Shown here piece by piece: positions 40,473 to 49,009 of a stretch of DNA of 64,000 bases (positions are counted from its first letter, which is position 1; every line of letters starts with the position of its first letter). The translations under genes and the position numbers were made by a program. Location: contig NZ_CP146350.1 in assembly GCF_037055355.1 (NCBI RefSeq), positions 3,805,001 to 3,869,000 of the forward strand, written 5' to 3'. This DNA comes from Streptomyces sp. DG1A-41 (lineage in GTDB: Bacteria > Actinomycetota > Actinomycetes > Streptomycetales > Streptomycetaceae). The notes under the pieces are model-generated. The model saw only the letters and a list, made by a program, of their open reading frames with translations. It did no database searches and was not told where the DNA came from.

Positions 40473-42362
40473 GTGGCCACTGCGGAGCCGACACGCGCCG
40501 ACGACGCCGATCCGGGCCCGGTATCCGGCCCGCGAATACGCCTGCCCGCAGCCGGGGAAGGCGGCGGCCGGGACGGCCGTGAGGCCGGCGCCTCCAGCGA
40601 CTCCACTGGCTCCCCCGGCTCCCCTGACTCCCGGCTGCGGACCGCCGTACTGACGCTGCGTGAGCGCATGCTGCGCCACCCGGTCCTGTCCGTCACGGGT
40701 CTGGCCGGAGTGCTCCACGTCGTCTGGTTCTTCACGTTCGCGAACAGCGGCGGCGATCTGGCCGCGCAGGACGCCTGGGCCGAGTTCGTCGGCCGGCACC
40801 CGGACTCGGCGTACAACCTCGCCTGGTACGGCGGGATGCACCCGGTGTCGTACAGCATGGTGTCGCCGTATCTGATGTCGGTGCTCGGCGTGCGGACCAC
40901 GATGATGATCGCGGGGACGGTCTCGGCGGGACTGCTGACCCTGCTCCTGCTGCGCAGCCGGTCCGTCCGCAACCCCCTGTGGGCCTCGCTGGCGGGCGTG
41001 TTCGGGCTGTTCTGCAACGCGGTGTCCGGGCGGGTGACGTTCGGCCTGGGCATGATGTTCGCGCTCGGCGCGGTCGCCGTCGTGTTCTGCTGGCCGTACC
41101 GGTGGCGTTACAAGCGCTGGGCGAAGGCCCTGTCCGCGGCGCCGCTGGCCGCGCTGGCCACCATGGCGTCGCCGGTCGCGGGGCTGTTCGTGGGCCTGGT
41201 CGCGGTGGCGCTGTTCCTCCAGAAGCGGCGCCCGGGCGCGTGGGCGCTGGGGCTGGCGCCGAGTGCGGTGGTGGCGATGTCGGCGTGGCTGTTCCCGTTC
41301 TCGGGGACGCAGCCGATGACGTACGCCTCGGTGATCCTGCCGCTCACGTACTCGATTCTCGCCTTCGCCCTCGTGCCGAAGGACTGGAGGACAGTCCGGC
41401 TGACGGCCGCGGTGTACGGGCTGGGTGTCGTGCTGGTGTGGCTGATCAGCTCCCAGATCGGTTCGAACATCACGCGGCTGGCGATGCTGTTCGCCGGGGT
41501 GGTACTGGTCGTCGCGCTGCCGTTCGCGGTGCCGCGCAGCCGCAAGTGGTACGCGATCGTCGTCGCGTTCGTCGGTTTCACCGGGTGGATCGGCTTCAAG
41601 ACGGTCGACGACGTCGTGCACACGGCCCCGGCGGCGTCCTGGTCGCGCGAGCTGGCGCCGCTGGTGAACGAGTTGCAGGAGGTCGGCGCCGAGAAGGGCC
41701 GCGTGGAGGTCGTCCCCGCCCGCTCCCACCGCGAGGCCTCCGCCCTCGCCCCCTACGTCAACCTGGCCCGCGGCTGGAACCGGCAGGCCGACATGGAGCG
41801 CAACCCCCTCTTCTACGACGACACGCTCAACTCGGCGAACTACCACGAGTGGCTGAAGCGCTGGGCGGTGCACTACGTGGTGCTGCCGAAGGACGAGCCG
41901 GACGGCGACGGGGGTCAGCGGGAGCGGGCGCTGGTGCAGCGCGGGCTGCCGTATCTGACCCAGGTCTGGGGCGACGCCAACTGGCAGCTGTTCAAGGTGG
42001 CCGACCCCACCCCGCTGGCCGCGCCGAACGCGGTCGTCGACCGGGCCGAGCAGGGCGAGATGATCCTCCAGGTGAAGAAGGCGGGCCGGGTCCTGATCCG
42101 TATCCCGTACTCGCCGTGGCTGAGCATCGTCGACGCCGAGGGCAAGAGCCTGAAGCCGCCGCAGGAGACGGAGGAGTCCAGGAGGCGTCCCGAGGGCGAG
42201 CCGAGGACGTACGTCAACGTCAACGGCTGCCTGGCGGAGACGGAGGAGGACGAGGAGGGCGATAGGTGGACGGTGCTGGTCGCGCCGAAGCCGGGCACCT
42301 ACCACCTGGCGGCGCCCTACCAGCTGCCCCGGGGCACGCCGTGCCCGGAGGAGCTGCGCTGA
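40473..42362 (+). CDS. Polytopic membrane protein with extracytoplasmic C-terminus
   Basis: A 629-residue protein: about 65 disordered residues, about 10 membrane helices (first LSVTGLAGVLHVVWFFTFAN; others around FGLGMMFALGAVAVVFCWPY and LLTLLLLRSR) and a 200-residue soluble C-terminal domain (SWSRELAPLVNELQEVGAEK and on, ending CPEELR). The helix layout resembles GT-C-like or YfhO-like membrane proteins that handle polyprenyl sugars, but I see no catalytic Asp motif to prove it. GTG start. It follows the carboxypeptidase by about 195 bases and may also act in the envelope. Confidence 0.6.
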   Translation: MATAEPTRADDADPGPVSGPRIRLPAAGEGGGRDGREAGASSDSTGSPGSPDSRLRTAVLTLRERMLRHPVLSVTGLAGVLHVVWFFTFANSGGDLAAQDAWAEFVGRHPDSAYNLAWYGGMHPVSYSMVSPYLMSVLGVRTTMMIAGTVSAGLLTLLLLRSRSVRNPLWASLAGVFGLFCNAVSGRVTFGLGMMFALGAVAVVFCWPYRWRYKRWAKALSAAPLAALATMASPVAGLFVGLVAVALFLQKRRPGAWALGLAPSAVVAMSAWLFPFSGTQPMTYASVILPLTYSILAFALVPKDWRTVRLTAAVYGLGVVLVWLISSQIGSNITRLAMLFAGVVLVVALPFAVPRSRKWYAIVVAFVGFTGWIGFKTVDDVVHTAPAASWSRELAPLVNELQEVGAEKGRVEVVPARSHREASALAPYVNLARGWNRQADMERNPLFYDDTLNSANYHEWLKRWAVHYVVLPKDEPDGDGGQRERALVQRGLPYLTQVWGDANWQLFKVADPTPLAAPNAVVDRAEQGEMILQVKKAGRVLIRIPYSPWLSIVDAEGKSLKPPQETEESRRRPEGEPRTYVNVNGCLAETEEDEEGDRWTVLVAPKPGTYHLAAPYQLPRGTPCPEELR

Positions 42363-42374
42363 CCCTGCCGGCTC

Positions 42375-42632
42375 TCAGCGGAGGCGGTCGACGTACCGGT
42401 CCGTTCCCGGCACCGTCGGGACGAAGGGCGCGACCAGCTCCACCCGCCCGAGCCCGGATTCGCCGACCGCCGTGTCGAGGCCGGTTAAAAAGGTTGCCCA
42501 GCATTCGCGCGGATCCGCCTGGAGGAACCACAGCAGGGTCAGCCGGGTGCCGACGCCCTCGACCTGCTTGACGTAGGTCATGCGGTCGCCGGGGAGCGGG
42601 GTCGGGCGGAGGTGAGAGAACCCACTCTCCAA
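42375..42632 (-). pseudogene. C-terminal fragment of an EthD-like (dimeric barrel) protein
   Basis: Encodes about 75 residues (RPTPLPGDRMTYVKQVEGVG, then a LTLLWFL segment and VPTVPGTDRYVDRLR at the end) closely matching the last 75 residues of the intact gene at 42663-43520. Everything upstream of TPLP is missing. The N-terminal piece of the same kind of gene is found on the same strand at 51944-52048, on the other side of the chaperone/protease island. Confidence 0.75.
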
Positions 42633-42634
42633 AT

Positions 42635-42649
42635 CTGACGCCTAGTCAG
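42635..42649. promoter_or_regulatory. Operator-like palindrome CTGACGCCTAGTCAG
   Basis: CTGAC/GTCAG arms five bases apart, 14 bases upstream of the start codon at 42663. It resembles the perfect palindrome at 52081-52095 upstream of the SDR gene. Confidence 0.5.
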
Positions 42650-42662
42650 GTAGACCGGACCC

Positions 42663-43520
42663 ATGACAGAGGATGCGACGCACACCCATGAAACCCACAG
42701 CCGCGCGTATGCGGACCTGGCCGCCGTCGGCCCCTACGGAGCCGACCTCGGACACGCCCTGATCACCATGGTCGAGCCGCACCCCGGCCACGAACGCCAG
42801 TACAATCGCTGGTACGAAGACGACCACTTCATTGCCGGCGCGATGGCCATGCCGTGGATGTACGCGGGCCGCCGCTGGGTCGCCACACGGGACTTGCAGC
42901 TTCTGCGCTATCCCCAGACCTCTGCCGTCGCGCAGCCGGTGACGGCAGGGTGCTACCTCTCCGTCTACTGGATGACCGCGGGCCGCTACGCCGACCACAT
43001 GCGGTGGACCGTCAGCATCAACAAGCGCCTCAACCGCGACCACCGCGTCTTCCAGGAACGTACGCACATTTTCACGGCCTTCCAGGACCATGCGGCGACG
43101 GTCTACCGCGACGGCGACCACGGCCCGCGTGACATCCACGCCCTCGACCACCCCTTCGCCGGGCTCGTCGTCCAGGTCATCGACGCCAGTTCCCCCGACG
43201 GGCGCGGGGAACTGCTCGCGTGGCTGCGCGACGACCACCTTCCGAAACGGCTGGAGGGCTCGCCCGCGGCCATGGTGGCCGTCTTCACGCCAACGCCGTT
43301 GCCAGTGGACCGGATGAGCTATGTCAAACAGGTCGAGGGGGTCGGGATCCGGCTGACCCTTCTGTGGTTCTTCCTGCACGATCCCCGCGACCACTGGCAG
43401 GAGCACTTCGCGGACCTGGACACGGCGGTGGCGTCGTCCGGGCTGGGCGAGGTGCAGTTCGTCGCTCCGTTCATACCGACGGTGCCCGGGACGGACCGTT
43501 ACGTGGACGAGTTGCGGTGA
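42663..43520 (+). CDS. EthD-like tandem alpha/beta-barrel protein
   Basis: A 285-residue protein built of two similar halves: GHALITMVEPHPGHERQYNR with WYEDDHF near residues 34-60, and GLVVQVIDASSPDGRGELLA with LRDDHLPKRL in the second half. The RWYEDDHF-type motif is that of EthD/dimeric ferredoxin-like barrel proteins, which act in small-molecule oxidation or as binding partners. The family's exact role is not known to me. It is the first gene of the island and stands in reverse orientation to the two fragments of its homologue. Confidence 0.55.
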   Translation: MTEDATHTHETHSRAYADLAAVGPYGADLGHALITMVEPHPGHERQYNRWYEDDHFIAGAMAMPWMYAGRRWVATRDLQLLRYPQTSAVAQPVTAGCYLSVYWMTAGRYADHMRWTVSINKRLNRDHRVFQERTHIFTAFQDHAATVYRDGDHGPRDIHALDHPFAGLVVQVIDASSPDGRGELLAWLRDDHLPKRLEGSPAAMVAVFTPTPLPVDRMSYVKQVEGVGIRLTLLWFFLHDPRDHWQEHFADLDTAVASSGLGEVQFVAPFIPTVPGTDRYVDELR

Positions 43521-43632
43521 GCCCTGGGTCAGCAGCGCGAGCCTGGGAGATACGCTGAAGCGGCGGTCAACCGCCGCTGGAATGGGCATGATTGCGGTGG
43601 TAGCAGTTCCGTGCGCTAAGGGGGAATCAGCG

Positions 43633-45252
43633 GTGACGCGTGTGGTGGGCATCGACCTGGGGACGACGTACTGCGCCGTGGCGGTCGCCGACCGGTCGGG
43701 AAGCCCGTCCATCGTCCGCAACCGGGAGGGCGAGAACATCACACCGTCCGTGGTGATGTTCCAGGGCGACACCGTTGTCGTCGGCTCCCAGGCGAAGCGG
43801 TCTGCGGCCACGGCTCCCGACCACGTGGTGCAGTTCGTCAAGCGCTACATGGGGGAGACCAACCCGGTCTACCACTCGGAGTCCGGTACGCCGTACCGGC
43901 CTGAGGAGATCTCCGCTCTGCTACTCAAACGCCTCAAGGAAGATGCCGAGATCATGTTGGGCGAGCCCGTCGAGCAGGCGGTGATCACCGTACCCGCGTA
44001 CTTCGACGACGTCCGGCGCAAGGCGACGCAGGACGCCGGGCGGCTCGCCGGGCTCGAGGTGCTGCGTATCGTCAACGAGCCCACCGCGGCCGCGCTCGCC
44101 TATGGCCTCGAGCAGTCCTCCGCGGACGGCGGGGAAGACGGGGAGGGTGGTGGGAGCATCGGCACCGTACTCGTCTACGACCTGGGCGGCGGCACCTTCG
44201 ACGTCACCGTCATGCGGGTCGAGGACGGCGACTACACGGTGATTGCCACCGACGGGGACCGCAACCTCGGCGGATTCGACTGGGACGGCGCGCTGATGAA
44301 CCACCTCAACGGCGCGTTCATGGCCTCGGGCGGTCCGGACCTCAATGAGGACAGCGCGCTTCAGGCTGAGCTGCGCGACAAGGCGGAGATCGCCAAGCGG
44401 ACCCTCTCCAACGCCCCACAGGCCGTCGTGATGCTCTCCGCCGGCGGCCGCCACGAGCAGATCCGGGTGACCCGCGAGAAGTTCGAGGAGATCACCGCCG
44501 AGCTGCTCGACCGCACCCGCATCATCACCGAGGGTGTGCTGGAGGAGGCCGGCCTCGGCTGGGACGGCATCGACCGGATACTGCTGGTCGGCGGCTCCAC
44601 CCGGATGCCCATGGTGCAGGAGCTGATCCAACGGCTCTCCGGCAGGGAGCCGGAGCGCGGCATCGCCCAGGACGAGGTGGTCGCGCTCGGCGCCGCACTG
44701 GTCGCGCTGGATGCCGCGGTGCGCGCCGAGGAGGCGGAGGAGAAGCGGAAGTACGTCGGCAGCGGCGCGAGCGTCGAGTCCGCCCCCGGCGACGGCCTGG
44801 CCCGCCTCACCAAGGGGAAGGTGAAGTCCATCAAAGACGTCACCTCGCAGTCTCTCGGCATGGTCACGACCAACTCGGAGAACCACGACCACCAGTACAA
44901 CACGGTGATCATCCCGCACAACACGCCCGTGCCGGCCAAGAAGAGCGACATCTTCTGCACTCTCTTCGACCGGCAACGGCGGCTCCTGGTACGGGTGACG
45001 GAGGGCGACGACGAGGACCTGGCGTACGTGAAGACGGTCGGGGAGAGCACCATCGAGATCCCGCAGTACCCGAAGGGCGCGCCGTTCGAGGTGTTCTACT
45101 CCTACGACGTCGACGGCATCATCCACGTCGAGGTGAAGGACGGCACCACGGGCAAGTGGCTCGGCGAGTTCGAGCTCGAACGTCCCGACAACCTGAGCCC
45201 GGAAGAGCTGGCCGAGTTCGGTGACCGTGTCGCCCGCGTCTCGACCCTGTAG
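43633..45252 (+). CDS. Hsp70-family chaperone, lidless
   Basis: A 539-residue Hsp70. ATPase motifs: phosphate 1 VVGIDLGTTYCAVAVAD, connect 1 VNEPTAAALAYGL, phosphate 2 VLVYDLGGGTFDVTVM and adenosine site ILLVGGSTRMPMVQEL. A beta-type substrate domain follows (about 420-539, TSQSLGMVTT, VIIPHNTPVPAKKS), but the helical lid of DnaK (about 100 residues) is absent. I chose GTG at 43633 with AGGGGGAA upstream. It is not the housekeeping dnaK locus: the partners here are a J-like TPR protein, GrpE, caspase and CHAT proteases, suggesting a dedicated sensor or switch. It is followed after 30 bases by the J-like gene. Confidence 0.9.
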   Translation: MTRVVGIDLGTTYCAVAVADRSGSPSIVRNREGENITPSVVMFQGDTVVVGSQAKRSAATAPDHVVQFVKRYMGETNPVYHSESGTPYRPEEISALLLKRLKEDAEIMLGEPVEQAVITVPAYFDDVRRKATQDAGRLAGLEVLRIVNEPTAAALAYGLEQSSADGGEDGEGGGSIGTVLVYDLGGGTFDVTVMRVEDGDYTVIATDGDRNLGGFDWDGALMNHLNGAFMASGGPDLNEDSALQAELRDKAEIAKRTLSNAPQAVVMLSAGGRHEQIRVTREKFEEITAELLDRTRIITEGVLEEAGLGWDGIDRILLVGGSTRMPMVQELIQRLSGREPERGIAQDEVVALGAALVALDAAVRAEEAEEKRKYVGSGASVESAPGDGLARLTKGKVKSIKDVTSQSLGMVTTNSENHDHQYNTVIIPHNTPVPAKKSDIFCTLFDRQRRLLVRVTEGDDEDLAYVKTVGESTIEIPQYPKGAPFEVFYSYDVDGIIHVEVKDGTTGKWLGEFELERPDNLSPEELAEFGDRVARVSTL

Positions 45253-45282
45253 GTCCCGACCCTCCAGCCGGAGCCGGCAGCG

Positions 45283-46392
45283 ATGACGACCGACGACATC
45301 CCCGACTACTACGCGGAGTTCGGCATCGACCGTGCCGCGACCGCGGACCAGGTCTCCCGGCAGCTCGACCGGGCCTTCCGCACCTGGTCGAGCCGGGCCA
45401 GCCGGGGCCCCGACGCCAAGAAGCGACGGGAGGCCGAGGACAAGGTCGAGCTGATCTACGAGGCACGGAAGGAACTGCTCGACGCCACCCGGCGCCACGC
45501 CTACGACCGCCGGCTGGACCAGGCGCGGCAGCGCCCCCGCTCACCGGAGCCCGCGCCGCAACCGCAACCGCAACCGCAGTCAGCCCAGCACGGCCGGGAC
45601 TGGGTGAAGCACGCCCGCAGGCTGATGAGCGAGGGCGACGACGAGGGCGCGCTGTACGAGCTGCGGCAGGCCGTGCACCACGACGAGGGCAACGGCGACG
45701 CCTGGCGGCTGCTCGGTGCCCTCCACGCCAAGCAAGGTCAGTTGGGCGACGCGTTGCAGGAGTTCCAGCGGGCTCGTGCACTGTACCCCGGCGACGCGCT
45801 CACCCACTCTCTGATCGCCCGGGTCTACGAGCAGCTAGGCGATCACGTCACCGCCGCCAACTGGCACCTGACGGCGGCTCAGCTCGCACCCGCCGACGTC
45901 GACCTCCAGATCACCGCCGCCGACAGCCTCTACCGGACCGGCCGCTACGACGAGGCACTGAGCACATACGAACGAGCCCTGGCGGAGTGGCCCGGCCACA
46001 ACGGCGTCAGCAACCAGATCGGCTGGATCTGGTTACGGCGCGCCGAGGGCGCCATGGTCTGGCACCCGACCAGGCAGCGGTACGTCATCGCCTCGGCGGA
46101 CAGTGTCCCGGTGGTCACGCACTGCGTGGGCCAAGCGCTGGCCGTCGGTGTCTCGGATGTCGAGCTCCGCGACCGGCTGACCGCGTACCGGGTGGATGCG
46201 GCCGAGGCACTCGGCAGGACCTGGCGCTGGTACAAGAGCATGGCCTCGGTCATGGGCGTCTGCGTCGCGCTGATGCTCACGCTGCCGGATCCGCTCGGTC
46301 TGCTGCCCCTTGCCGGGTTCTTCGGGCTGCCGATCGCGATGGGCGTCAAGCCGCGATGGCGGCACACCTACAACGACCTGCGCCCGCGCTGA
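45283..46392 (+). CDS. J-domain-like TPR membrane protein
   Basis: A 369-residue protein. Residues 5-80 follow a J-domain (DYYAEFGIDRAATADQVSRQ, helix II, loop, then KVELIYEARKELLDATRRHA with YDRRL), but the HPD tripeptide is GPD (42-44). After a PQPQ linker come at least three TPR units (about 100-245: HARRLMSEGDDEGALYELRQ, GDAWRLLGALHAKQGQLGDA, AADSLYRTGRYDEALSTYER). Two membrane helices near the C-terminus (SVMGVCVALMLTLPDPLG, LLPLAGFFGLPIAMGV) anchor it. Likely the co-chaperone that brings clients or effectors to the adjacent Hsp70. Confidence 0.8.
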   Translation: MTTDDIPDYYAEFGIDRAATADQVSRQLDRAFRTWSSRASRGPDAKKRREAEDKVELIYEARKELLDATRRHAYDRRLDQARQRPRSPEPAPQPQPQPQSAQHGRDWVKHARRLMSEGDDEGALYELRQAVHHDEGNGDAWRLLGALHAKQGQLGDALQEFQRARALYPGDALTHSLIARVYEQLGDHVTAANWHLTAAQLAPADVDLQITAADSLYRTGRYDEALSTYERALAEWPGHNGVSNQIGWIWLRRAEGAMVWHPTRQRYVIASADSVPVVTHCVGQALAVGVSDVELRDRLTAYRVDAAEALGRTWRWYKSMASVMGVCVALMLTLPDPLGLLPLAGFFGLPIAMGVKPRWRHTYNDLRPR

Positions 46393-46415
46393 AGGCCGCA
46401 ACCCGGGAGAGATTC

Positions 46416-47039
46416 ATGACCACACCACCGTTCGTGCCCCAGCCGGGGGAGCCGCACGTCCCACCGCCCCCGGAGCCGGCCGAACCGCCGCAGGACCCGC
46501 GGCCCGGCCCTGTCGCGGAACCCGGGCCCGACCCCGCTCCCGCTCCCCCGGCCACCGCGCCGGGGCCCGACCCGTTCGCCGTCGTGGCCGACGCGGTCGA
46601 CGGCATGCGCGACGAACTGGCCGCACTCGGTGACCAGTTTCGCCGACGGCTGCTCAACGACCGGGAGGCCCGCCGCAGCCTCGACGGTCTGCTGACCGAG
46701 CTCGACCACACGCGCAAGGCCGCCGAGGGCCGCATCGTGCAGCCGCTGCTCTACGACCTCGTACTCCTCGTCGACCGGGTCGAGCGGCAGGCCGCGCAGG
46801 GCGACGCCTTCGCCGGCTCCGTCGCCGCGGAGCTGCTGGCTCTGCTGGAGAAGTACGGCATGACCCGCATCCCCGTCACCCGCGGCCCGTTCAACCCCGA
46901 CATGCAGGAGGCCGTCGGGGCGATCGCCGCGCTCTCCCCGGAACAGAGCGGCGAGATCGCGGAAGTGGTGCGGCACGGCTACCGGATGGATGAGCGCGTC
47001 GTGCGGCCGCAACAAGTCCGCGTCTATAACGACCGGTGA
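46416..47039 (+). CDS. GrpE-like nucleotide exchange factor
   Basis: A 207-residue protein: a proline-rich N-terminus (about 55 residues), a long helix with coiled-coil character (VVADAVDGMRDELAALGDQF, LLNDREARRSLDGLLTELDH) and a GrpE beta-wing (GPFNPDMQEAVGAIAALSPE, then VVRHGYRMDERVVRPQQVRV). GrpE proteins release ADP from Hsp70. Having its own exchange factor argues that the island's Hsp70 cycles independently of DnaK. Its stop overlaps the caspase start (GTGA). Confidence 0.85.
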   Translation: MTTPPFVPQPGEPHVPPPPEPAEPPQDPRPGPVAEPGPDPAPAPPATAPGPDPFAVVADAVDGMRDELAALGDQFRRRLLNDREARRSLDGLLTELDHTRKAAEGRIVQPLLYDLVLLVDRVERQAAQGDAFAGSVAAELLALLEKYGMTRIPVTRGPFNPDMQEAVGAIAALSPEQSGEIAEVVRHGYRMDERVVRPQQVRVYNDR

Positions 47040-48994
47040 GCGGCTGCCGGATGGGAACCGTTTACGCCCTGCTCACGGGCATCAACACCTACACCGCCAA
47101 CCGTTGCACACCGCTCGCAGGGTGTCTCAACGACATCGAGGCCGCCGAAGAGATGCTGCTGCGACGCGCCGGCGGGCGGCTCGAGCTCAGTAAGTCGCTG
47201 AACGGCGACGCCACCGTGAGCGCTGTCGAGACGGCCATCCGACGCCACCTCGGACAGGCGGGGCCCGGGGACACGGCGCTGTTCTGGTTCTCCGGCCACG
47301 GCACCGAGAAGCCGGCCACCGAACGAGTGCACCTGGACATCGAGGCCACCGGCCGCTACCAGGCCCTCGTCTGCGCGGACGGCCTGCTCGTCGACAAACG
47401 CCTCGGCGCGCTCCTCAACGAGGTGGCCGCGGGCGGCGCCCACACGGTCGCGGTCCTGGATTGCTGCTACGCCGGCGGCGCCACCCGCGGCCGGCACCTC
47501 ACTCCGCGCTTCGCGTCCCCCGACCCCGCCTGGTTCGCGGCGGCCGCACGCGACGCCCGCCTTCCCGAGCAGCCGGCCCGGCATGTGCTGCTCGCCGCCA
47601 CCCGGCTCGACCAGCCCTCCTACGAGGGCCGGTTCGGCGGCCGGACGCATGGTCTGTTCACGTACGCCCTGCTGGGCGCGCTGCGCGCGGCAGGGCCGGC
47701 CGCGACGTACCGCGAGGTGCACGCCGCCACCCGGTCCCGGCTGCAGGTCTCCTGCGAGTACCAGCGGCCGACGCTGACACCCGCCGAACCCGGCGGGGTT
47801 GCCGACCAGCCGTTCCTCGGCGGAGCCGGGGCGCGCGAGCCCAGCCCGTACCTGCTGTGGGAGGACCGGCAGGACGGCTGGCAGGTCGACTGCGGCAGCG
47901 GCCACGGCCTACCCCCGGGGCCGGGCACCGAGTTCCGGGTGACCCGGCCCGATACTCCCCGGCGGGCTCCTGAGCGGACGGAGGCCGTGGGCCGGACGGT
48001 CAGGGCCGTGACCGTGGACTCGGAACGCACGCTCGTCGAGCCGGTGGGCTGGGCCCCGGAGCCGGCGCGGGTCTACCCGGTGGCTCTCTCCGCACTGGCC
48101 GTGCCGGCGGCCTCGGTCGCCCTGTCCGCACCCGGCGACCCCGCCGCGGCTCGGGCGCTGGAGCGGGCGGTCGCCGAAGCCGGGCCCGGCGCCGGGCCCT
48201 CCCCGCTGCTGCGCCTCGTCGGTCGGCCGGAGGAGGCCGGCGGCCTGCTGTTCCGGGTCGAGGCCCGCGAGGGCCTGGCTCACGTGCTGCGGCGCGACGG
48301 CTCCCCCTTCGTCCACCCGCTGCCGATGGCCGGGGCCGAGGACGCGGACCGGGTCGCGGCCTGCCTCATCCACCTGACCCGCTGGCACCGGCTCCGCGAC
48401 CTCGAGGCGCCTTTCGGCCCACTGACGGGACGGGTCCGGCTGGAGATCACGCCATGGGACAGCGACGTCCCGCTGGTGCCGGACGGCAACGGAGAGGTCG
48501 TCTGCCGGTACGGCCTCGGACCCGCCGGCCCCGTGCCGCCACTGGTCTCCGTACGGATCCGCCACCGGGCCACCACGGGCCGCCGGCTGTGGTGCGTCCT
48601 GCTCGACCTCACCGACAGCTACGCCTCCCACACCGGGCTCTTCGACGACGGCCGGTTCGTCGGCCCCGGCCGCATCGCGTACGCCCTGGACAACCGGCCC
48701 GTCCAGCTGTCCCTGCCGCCGCACCGGCCGCCGCGGCCCGGCGCGTTCGTACGGGACTGGCTGAAGCTGATCGTCTGCGAGGGCGAGCTGAACACCGTGC
48801 CCTTCCATCTCGACCGCTGGGACCCGCTCGCGCCCCTCGGCAGCCGGGATACCGCCCTCCGGCACGCGGACGGGGTGCTGCGGTTCGACGCGCCGGAGCG
48901 GAGCAGCAGGGACGCCGGGCCGGGGGAAGCGGGCGGGCCTGGGCAGTGGGCCACGCAGACGGTTCAGGTGCGCACCGTCGTGCCCCAGTGGTGA
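47036..48994 (+). CDS. Caspase-like (C14) protease with C-terminal beta region
   Basis: A 652-residue protein. The first 260 residues are a caspase/metacaspase p20-p10 unit: YALLTGINTYTANRC strand, catalytic His 88 in FWFSGHGTE, catalytic Cys 144 in AVLDCCYAGGA, and the p10-like RTHGLFTYALLGALR. The remaining 390 residues are mostly beta, with no motif I recognise (ending in a Gly-rich tail), perhaps an interaction or substrate domain. Bacterial caspases of this kind execute cell suicide or act downstream of sensors in conflict systems. GTG start overlaps grpE by four bases. Confidence 0.85.
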   Translation: MSGCRMGTVYALLTGINTYTANRCTPLAGCLNDIEAAEEMLLRRAGGRLELSKSLNGDATVSAVETAIRRHLGQAGPGDTALFWFSGHGTEKPATERVHLDIEATGRYQALVCADGLLVDKRLGALLNEVAAGGAHTVAVLDCCYAGGATRGRHLTPRFASPDPAWFAAAARDARLPEQPARHVLLAATRLDQPSYEGRFGGRTHGLFTYALLGALRAAGPAATYREVHAATRSRLQVSCEYQRPTLTPAEPGGVADQPFLGGAGAREPSPYLLWEDRQDGWQVDCGSGHGLPPGPGTEFRVTRPDTPRRAPERTEAVGRTVRAVTVDSERTLVEPVGWAPEPARVYPVALSALAVPAASVALSAPGDPAAARALERAVAEAGPGAGPSPLLRLVGRPEEAGGLLFRVEAREGLAHVLRRDGSPFVHPLPMAGAEDADRVAACLIHLTRWHRLRDLEAPFGPLTGRVRLEITPWDSDVPLVPDGNGEVVCRYGLGPAGPVPPLVSVRIRHRATTGRRLWCVLLDLTDSYASHTGLFDDGRFVGPGRIAYALDNRPVQLSLPPHRPPRPGAFVRDWLKLIVCEGELNTVPFHLDRWDPLAPLGSRDTALRHADGVLRFDAPERSSRDAGPGEAGGPGQWATQTVQVRTVVPQW

Positions 48995-49009
48995 GGAGCG
49001 GTTATCCGT

